NCBI RefSeq assembly: GCF_019303475.1
Contig: NZ_JABLSI010000021.1
Span: forward strand, 28,158-92,157
DNA: 64,000 nucleotides
Direction of reading: 5' to 3'
Source of the DNA: Streptomyces sp. JJ38
GTDB taxonomy: Bacteria; Actinomycetota; Actinomycetes; Streptomycetales; Streptomycetaceae
Shown here one piece after another: positions 59,295 to 64,000 of this stretch. Made by a program: the position numbers and the translations under genes. Below the pieces are notes generated by a model. That model saw only the letters and a list, made by a program, of their open reading frames with translations, did not search any database and was not told the origin of the DNA. Numbering within the stretch: the stretch's first letter is position 1; the number at the start of each line of letters is the position of its first letter.

Positions 59295-60869
59295 TCAGTC
59301 CTTCGCCACCAGCGCCGGGGTGGAGTGGGTGAGCACCTCGCCCCGGAAGAACGCCGGGCTGCGGCGCTGCATGACGAGCATGAGCACGAGGCCCACGAGC
59401 AGCAGCCCGACGCCGATGACGAAGACGCTGCCGACTCCGGCGATGGAGCTGCCGCTGCCGTAGGCCGGGTCCCACATGTCCGCCATCGTCTTGACGAACA
59501 CGGCGGTCAGCAGCACGCCGCCGAGCAGCGGCAGGACGCCCTTGGTGACCGCGTCCCGCACGCCGCGCGTCAACTCGCCGCGGAAGTGCCACACACAGGC
59601 GAACGCCGTCAGCGCGTAGTAGAAGCAGATCATCAGGCCGAGGGCGTAGATCGTGTCGATGAGCACGTTCTCGCTGACCAGCGTCATGACCGCGTAGAAC
59701 ACACCCGTCGCCACACCGGCGGCCACCGTGGCCCGGCCGGGGGTCTCGAACCTCGGGTGGACCCTGGCGAAGGAGGCCGGGAAGGCCTTGTACGTGCTCA
59801 TGGCCAGCATGGTGCGGGCGGCCGGCAGGAACGTCGTCTGGAGGCTGGCGGCGGCGCTCGCCACGACGGCCAGGAACAGCAGCACGCCCAGGGGGCCCAT
59901 CACCGGGTCGGCGAGGACGGCGAAGACGTTGTCCGAGGTCTCCGGGTTGCCCAGGCCCAGGCCCGTGGTGCCGGTGCCCGAGAACATCAGCGCGGCCACG
60001 GCGGTCAGGACGTAGGAGGTCACCAGCACCGCGATGGAGATCATCGCCGCCCGGCCGGGGGTCCGGGTGCTGCCGGAGGTCTCCTCGTTGACGGTCAGGC
60101 TCGTGTCCCAGCCCCAGTAGATGAAGATCGACAGCGACAGGCCCGCGGTGAAGGCGGTGAACGAGGTGACGGAGAACGGGTCGAACCAGGCCAGCGAGAA
60201 CTCGGGGGCCGAGGCGGAGGCCGCGACGCCTTCCCCGGCCTTGCCGAAGGCCATGGCGACGAAGAGGGCGAGGACGACCATCTGCAGGGTCACCAGCGCG
60301 TACTGGAACCACTTGGTGGCGGTCATGCCGCGGTAGCTGATCGCCGTGGCGACGGCGATGAACGCGAGCACGGTCAGCACGTGGCCCGCGGTGGAGCCGC
60401 CGAACCGCAGGATCGCCTCGCTGCCGGTCAGCTCGCCGAGCAGCAGGTAGAAGAACTCGGCGGCGACGCCGGCGAGGTTCGACAGCACGATGACCGTGGC
60501 GATGACCAGGCCCCACCCGGTCATCCAGCCGATGCGCGGTCCGAGCGCCTTCACCGTCCAGGTGAAGGAGGTGCCGCAGTCGGGGATGACGCGGTTGAGC
60601 TCCCGGTAGGCGAAGGCCACCAGGAGCATGGGCAGGAAGCCGGCGAGGAAGACGGCGGGCATCTGGAGCCCGACCTCGCCCACGGTGGGACCGAGAGTGC
60701 TGGTGAGGCAGTACACGGGGGCGACGGTGGACAGACCGATGACGGCGCTGCCGAAGAGGCCGACGGAGTTCTTGTGCAGTCCCTTGGACCTGATCTCTTC
60801 CGTGGCCGTTTCTTCGGACGCGGCGCTGGGTGCTATCCCTCCGGCCGGGGGGTTGACGAGCTGTGCCAT
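59295..60869 (-). CDS. APC-family amino acid/polyamine permease
   Basis: Membrane transporter of 524 residues with about 12-14 helices. The first helix carries the APC motif SVGLFGSAVIGLSTVAPVYC. YRELNRVIPDCGTSFTW and FIYWGWDTSLTVNEETSGST (the conserved E-rich segment after helix 6) fit the amino acid permeases of the APC/ACT-type group. Substrate cannot be read from sequence; its position between a possible polyamine locus and gabT makes an amine or GABA plausible. I chose ATG 60869, where MAQLVNPPAGG starts a hydrophilic tail; a GTG at 60941 would extend it by 24 residues. Confidence 0.88.
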   Translation of the reverse strand: MAQLVNPPAGGIAPSAASEETATEEIRSKGLHKNSVGLFGSAVIGLSTVAPVYCLTSTLGPTVGEVGLQMPAVFLAGFLPMLLVAFAYRELNRVIPDCGTSFTWTVKALGPRIGWMTGWGLVIATVIVLSNLAGVAAEFFYLLLGELTGSEAILRFGGSTAGHVLTVLAFIAVATAISYRGMTATKWFQYALVTLQMVVLALFVAMAFGKAGEGVAASASAPEFSLAWFDPFSVTSFTAFTAGLSLSIFIYWGWDTSLTVNEETSGSTRTPGRAAMISIAVLVTSYVLTAVAALMFSGTGTTGLGLGNPETSDNVFAVLADPVMGPLGVLLFLAVVASAAASLQTTFLPAARTMLAMSTYKAFPASFARVHPRFETPGRATVAAGVATGVFYAVMTLVSENVLIDTIYALGLMICFYYALTAFACVWHFRGELTRGVRDAVTKGVLPLLGGVLLTAVFVKTMADMWDPAYGSGSSIAGVGSVFVIGVGLLLVGLVLMLVMQRRSPAFFRGEVLTHSTPALVAKD

Positions 60870-61235
60870 GCCCCGGACGGTATAGCGTGCTGTATCCGTA
60901 GCCGCGGTCTTGATCTTTCCGGCGGCGTGCCTCTTCTTCACTGCCTACGTGCCTGGCGTCTCCGTGATTCGGAAGGTTGGCGGAGGGTTTCGCTCGATCA
61001 TTCAAAGGTGGTCGGCCGGGGCTTCCGGGATGCGGTAATCGCAGAGTGCCGGTTTCGTCCGGTCGCCGGATTTTCCTCCGCTACTTTCTGCAACCACTCT
61101 ACGGCTCCCGCTCAGCGGGTGCCGGGTGCCGAACCGTCCCCTCCCTGCGGCGCGGTTGCCGGGGGACGGCGACCGGCGCGCCCGGCGTCCGCCCGGGCGC
61201 CCGGAGACCCGTGGGAGGAGCCGGGAACGAAATCC
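60870..61235. other. 366-bp region without a supported gene
   Basis: It holds the APC promoter region (TATACC on the minus strand near 60885 resembles a -10) and the 3' side of the PAP2 gene. No tRNA, hairpin terminator or start codon with a ribosome binding site was found. Relatively T-rich stretches occur at 60960-61090. Confidence 0.4.
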
Positions 61236-61934
61236 TCACCCCTCGCGCGGGGCGGAACGGCCGCGCGCCGCCAGGGCCACGCACGCGAGCAGGAGGCCGC
61301 CGAGGCACCAGCTCGCCAGGACGTCCAGCGGCCAGTGGTAACCGCGGCGCACCAGCCCGGCGCCGGCGGCCGCGACCAGCACAGCCGCCACGGCCACCAG
61401 CGCCCCTCGGAGGTGCGGCCGGGACAGCCGGGGGAGGACGACGAGCACCGCGCCCCCGTAGGCGACCAGCGCCATGGCCGCGTGCCCCGAGGGGAAGTAG
61501 CCCTCGCCGCCCAGCGGCCCCGGACGGTCGAAGAGGGCCTTCAGCGGGCCGACCAGTAGCGGGACCGCCGCCGTCGCCGCGAGGGCGGCCAGCGGCGGAC
61601 GCGGTGCGCGGCCCGCCGTGTAGACGCCGACCAGAGCCAACAGCAGTACGGGCCCGGCGACGTACCAGTGCCCCAGGTCCGCGGCGAACTCGGCGAGCCC
61701 GTCGTCCGCCGCCGGGGCGCCCGGGCGGGGCTGCCGCCACCGCTCGGCCAGTCGCTCCTCGGCCTCGCGCACCGGGCCGCCCAGCGCCACCTGGGCACCG
61801 ATGACGGCGAACAGCGTGCCGCAGACCATGGCCAGGAGGCGGGCGGCCGACGGCCGCCCGCGCCCCGGAACGCCGAACGGCCGCCCGGGAACAGGGGGGA
61901 GTATTCCCAGGCGGCCGTGTTGCCGACCGGTCAC
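61236..61934 (-). CDS. PAP2-superfamily phosphatase
   Basis: Membrane phosphatase of the PAP2/undecaprenyl pyrophosphate phosphatase type, about 232 residues and six helices. The three catalytic motifs are KALFDRPGP, GYFPSGHAAM and LVRRGYHWPLDVLASW, the last two containing the catalytic histidines. Likely substrates are lipid phosphates or pyrophosphates. The start is uncertain. GTG 61934 is behind a GGGGC site, but the frame is open for another 70 residues of apparently random sequence. A basic N-terminus (VTGRQHGRLG) then precedes the first helix. Confidence 0.85.
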   Translation of the reverse strand: MTGRQHGRLGILPPVPGRPFGVPGRGRPSAARLLAMVCGTLFAVIGAQVALGGPVREAEERLAERWRQPRPGAPAADDGLAEFAADLGHWYVAGPVLLLALVGVYTAGRAPRPPLAALAATAAVPLLVGPLKALFDRPGPLGGEGYFPSGHAAMALVAYGGAVLVVLPRLSRPHLRGALVAVAAVLVAAAGAGLVRRGYHWPLDVLASWCLGGLLLACVALAARGRSAPREG

Positions 61935-62207
61935 CGCGCGCCCCGGGGGGTTTGGGGCGGGCGGCGGTCCGATCGGAGTGCTGTCTGCGCCGAGGCGCAG
62001 CCCGGACGCGGCCCGGGGGCCGTCGCTCCGGTGGAGCCCGCAGTCCCGTGCGGGCGGGGTGTTCCGTACATCCGCCCTCGAAGGTACGGCACCGCCGTGC
62101 GGTCCCGGGAGGCCGGTGACCGAACGGCCATCGGCCTCCCACATCTCCTTCACCGCGCCGGAGCTCCTTCACCGGGCCGACGCGCGCGGCGGAGGCGGCG
62201 TGCCTGA

Positions 62208-63554
62208 TCAGGCCAGCTCGGCGAACGCGCTCTCCAGCACGTCCAGGCCCTCGTTGAGCAGGTCCTCGCCGATGACCAGCGGGGGCAGGAAGCGGACCAC
62301 GTTGCCGTAGGTGCCGGTCGTGAGGATGACCAGACCGGCCTGATGGCAGGCCTTGGCGAGCTTGCCGGTCAGCTCGGCGTCCGGCTCCTTGGTGCCCGGC
62401 TTGACCAGCTCGATGGCGATCATGGCGCCGCGGCCCCGGATGTCGCCGATGGCCGGGTGGTTCTCCGCGATCTTGGCCAGTCGGGGCTTCATGATCTCCT
62501 CGATGCGCCTGGCCTTCGCGTTGAGGTCCAGCTCGCGCATCGTCTCGATGGCGCCCAGCGCACCGGCGCAGGCCACCGGGTTGCCGCCGTAGGTGCCCCC
62601 CAGGCCTCCGGCGTGGGCGGAGTCCATGATCTCGGCGCGGCCGGTGACCGCGGCCAGTGGCAGACCGCCGGCGATGCCCTTGGCGGTGGTGATCAGGTCC
62701 GGGACGATGCCCTCGTCCTCACAGGCGAACCACTGGCCGGTACGGCAGAAGCCGGACTGGATCTCGTCCGCCACGAACACGATGCCGTTCGCCTTGGCGA
62801 ACTCGGCGATGCGCGGCAGGAAGCCCTTGGCCGGCTCGATGAAGCCGCCCTCGCCGAGTACCGGCTCGATGATGATCGCGGCGACGTTCTCCGCCCCGAC
62901 CTGCTTGGAGATCTGGTCGATGGCCTGGGCAGCGGCCTCCTCGGCGCAGTTCTCCGGGCCGGTCAGCCAGCGGAAGGGGTAGGCCACCGGAACCCGGTAC
63001 ACCTCGGGCGCGAACGGGCCGAAGCTGTGCTTGTACGGCATGCTCTTCGACGTCAGCGCCATGGTGAGGTTGGTGCGGCCGTGGTAGCCGTGGTCGAAGA
63101 CGACGACGGCCTGGCGCTTGGTGTGGGCCCGCGCGATCTTGACGGCGTTCTCCACCGCCTCCGCGCCGGAGTTGAACAGCGCCGTCTTCTTGGTGTGGTC
63201 GCCGGGCGTGAGGGCCGCCAGTTCCTCGGCCACCTTCACGTACCCCTCGTACGGGGTCACCATGAAGCAGGTGTGGGTGAAGTCCGCGAGCTGGGCGGTC
63301 GCCTCCCGCACCACGGCCTCCGCGCTGGCGCCCACCGAGGTCACGGCGATGCCCGAGCCGAAGTCGATGAGGGAGTTGCCGTCGACGTCCTCGATGATGC
63401 CGCCGCCCGCCCGGCGCACGTACACCGGCAGCACGTTGCCGACACCGTCGGCCACCGCGGCCTGCTTGCGGGCGTGCAGCTCCTGGGACTTCGGGCCGGG
63501 GATCGCGGTGACGACGCGGCGCTCCTGCGCGGGCGTCGAAGAGGTGGAGCTCAT
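62208..63554 (-). CDS. gabT: 4-aminobutyrate aminotransferase
   Basis: Converts GABA and 2-oxoglutarate to succinate semialdehyde and glutamate. The 448-residue class III PLP enzyme has active-site Lys292 in DLITTAKGIAGGLPL, the cofactor Asp in IVFVADEIQSGFCRTG, the phosphate-binding NSGAEAVENAVKIAR and GYHGRTNL. The N-terminal TAIPGPKSQELHARKQAAVA is typical of bacterial GabT. The ATG start is well supported by AAGGAG. A CCGCCGA/TCGGCGG inverted repeat lies 93 bp upstream. It probably completes polyamine degradation started by the 51-54 kb genes. Confidence 0.95.
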   Translation of the reverse strand: MSSTSSTPAQERRVVTAIPGPKSQELHARKQAAVADGVGNVLPVYVRRAGGGIIEDVDGNSLIDFGSGIAVTSVGASAEAVVREATAQLADFTHTCFMVTPYEGYVKVAEELAALTPGDHTKKTALFNSGAEAVENAVKIARAHTKRQAVVVFDHGYHGRTNLTMALTSKSMPYKHSFGPFAPEVYRVPVAYPFRWLTGPENCAEEAAAQAIDQISKQVGAENVAAIIIEPVLGEGGFIEPAKGFLPRIAEFAKANGIVFVADEIQSGFCRTGQWFACEDEGIVPDLITTAKGIAGGLPLAAVTGRAEIMDSAHAGGLGGTYGGNPVACAGALGAIETMRELDLNAKARRIEEIMKPRLAKIAENHPAIGDIRGRGAMIAIELVKPGTKEPDAELTGKLAKACHQAGLVILTTGTYGNVVRFLPPLVIGEDLLNEGLDVLESAFAELA

Positions 63555-63646
63555 CGCACTCTCCTTGGGGTGACGGGGAAGAAAACGGAAGAAAGTGTGT
63601 GGTCGCTTCTCGCAGGCTAGGGGCAGCCGTGACGCCGAGACATGCA

Positions 63647-63667
63647 CCGCCGAGTAAAAGTCGGCGG
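63647..63667. promoter_or_regulatory. Inverted repeat upstream of gabT
   Basis: CCGCCGA, 7-bp spacer GTAAAAG, TCGGCGG: a candidate operator for gabT, 93 bp before its start, in the spacing typical of dimeric regulators. TAGATT at 63770-63775 may be a -10 for the next gene in the other direction. Confidence 0.4.
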
Positions 63668-63825
63668 GGCGTGTTGGCCGTCGCGGACAGGTATCCGGCC
63701 CGTCCCGGAGGACGGGCCGCGGGCCGCCGGGACGCCCGGGACCGGGCCCGAAGTCGGCGGCGATGGGTCTAGATTGGGGCCGCGACACTTACTCGACGGC
63801 GGGCCGGCAGGGGGCGGAAGGGCAG

Positions 63826-64000
63826 ATGAGCGCGGGCGGCGGGCTGTACGGCGGCACGGGCGCGGTACCAGGCGGCGGAGACGCCGGACCCCCGGGGCCC
63901 GGCGCGCCCCCGGGCCAGGGCCTCCCGGGCCAGAACCCCCCGGGCCAGGGTTCCCCCGCGCCCGGCGCCGGGCCCGTGGCGGTGCCCCGGCGCCCGGCCG
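63826..64000 (+). CDS. N-terminus of a Pro/Gly-rich protein, cut by window end
   Basis: ATG 63826 with GGAAGGG just upstream opens a frame that has no stop in the remaining 175 nt and encodes a low-complexity Gly/Pro/Ala segment (GPPGPGAPPGQGLPGQNPPG). Such tails precede catalytic or membrane domains in many Streptomyces proteins. The main domain lies outside the window, so no function can be given. It is divergent from gabT. Confidence 0.55.
   Translation, partial: MSAGGGLYGGTGAVPGGGDAGPPGPGAPPGQGLPGQNPPGQGSPAPGAGPVAVPRRPA

Noticed and set aside
58923..61559. Long plus-strand open frame opposite the APC permease
   Set aside because: Low-complexity shadow of the minus-strand permease; its only domain-like part is the downstream half of the frameshifted SDR in a different frame.
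61935..62153. N-terminal extension of the PAP2 phosphatase
   Set aside because: Seventy residues of low-complexity sequence without a good start signal precede the plausible GTG at 61934.

Overview
The window is a stretch of core chromosome from a Streptomyces or very close relative. The DNA is very GC-rich, GTG and TTG starts are common, and the gene content and order are those of the conserved arm around smc, ftsY, nsdA, amtB-glnK-glnD, ffh, rpsP-rimM-trmD-rplS, the four sip signal peptidases, comM-dprA-whiG, rpsB-tsf-pyrH-frr-cdsA and gabT in Streptomyces coelicolor, as I know it. No prophage, insertion sequence, CRISPR array, tRNA or rRNA was seen, and I found no clear new multi-gene system. 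The most unusual signals are regulatory RNA and DNA structures, one degenerate ABC ATPase and one frameshifted gene.

Layout. 1-12.7 kb: the 3' part of a coiled-coil cell-division-like gene, DUF177/rpmF/rnc/mutM, a secreted CAP protein, acylphosphatase, a 68-residue coiled-coil protein, smc, a glucose-permease-like transporter under its own promoter, and ftsY. 12.7-21.7 kb: a stand-alone primase/polymerase-like gene, the developmental repressor nsdA, the nitrogen operon amtB-glnK-glnD with a GlnR-type box, and ffh. 21.7-32.3 kb: a methyltransferase, proS, a SprT-like zinc protein, the ribosome and tRNA maturation cluster rpsP-khpA-rimM-trmD-rplS, then four tandem type I signal peptidases and a DUF2469 gene. 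32.3-38.3 kb: yraN-comM-dprA preceded by two DnaA boxes, whiG, a TetR regulator and an M23 peptidase. 38.3-45 kb: rpsB, tsf, pyrH (with a striking leader structure), frr, cdsA, an acetyltransferase and rlmN. 45-49 kb: a TPP riboswitch with thiB-thiP-thiQ. 49-64 kb: an ABC pair with an abnormal ATPase, an aminotransferase-Lrp pair divergent from an aldehyde dehydrogenase, a deaminase probably of the futalosine menaquinone pathway, a DUF4190-type membrane protein, two TetR genes, a broken short-chain dehydrogenase, an APC permease, a PAP2 phosphatase, gabT, and the start of a Pro/Gly-rich protein running off the end.

How the genes fit together. ffh, ftsY and the sip genes form a protein-export group: SRP, its receptor and the enzymes that release exported proteins. 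amtB, glnK and glnD sense and import ammonium. The 51-54 kb genes plus the APC permease and gabT look like a scattered route from polyamines through aminobutyraldehyde and GABA to succinate semialdehyde. nsdA and whiG connect the region to sporulation and antibiotic control. Many gene ends carry strong GC-rich hairpins without a U tract, as is usual in Streptomyces.
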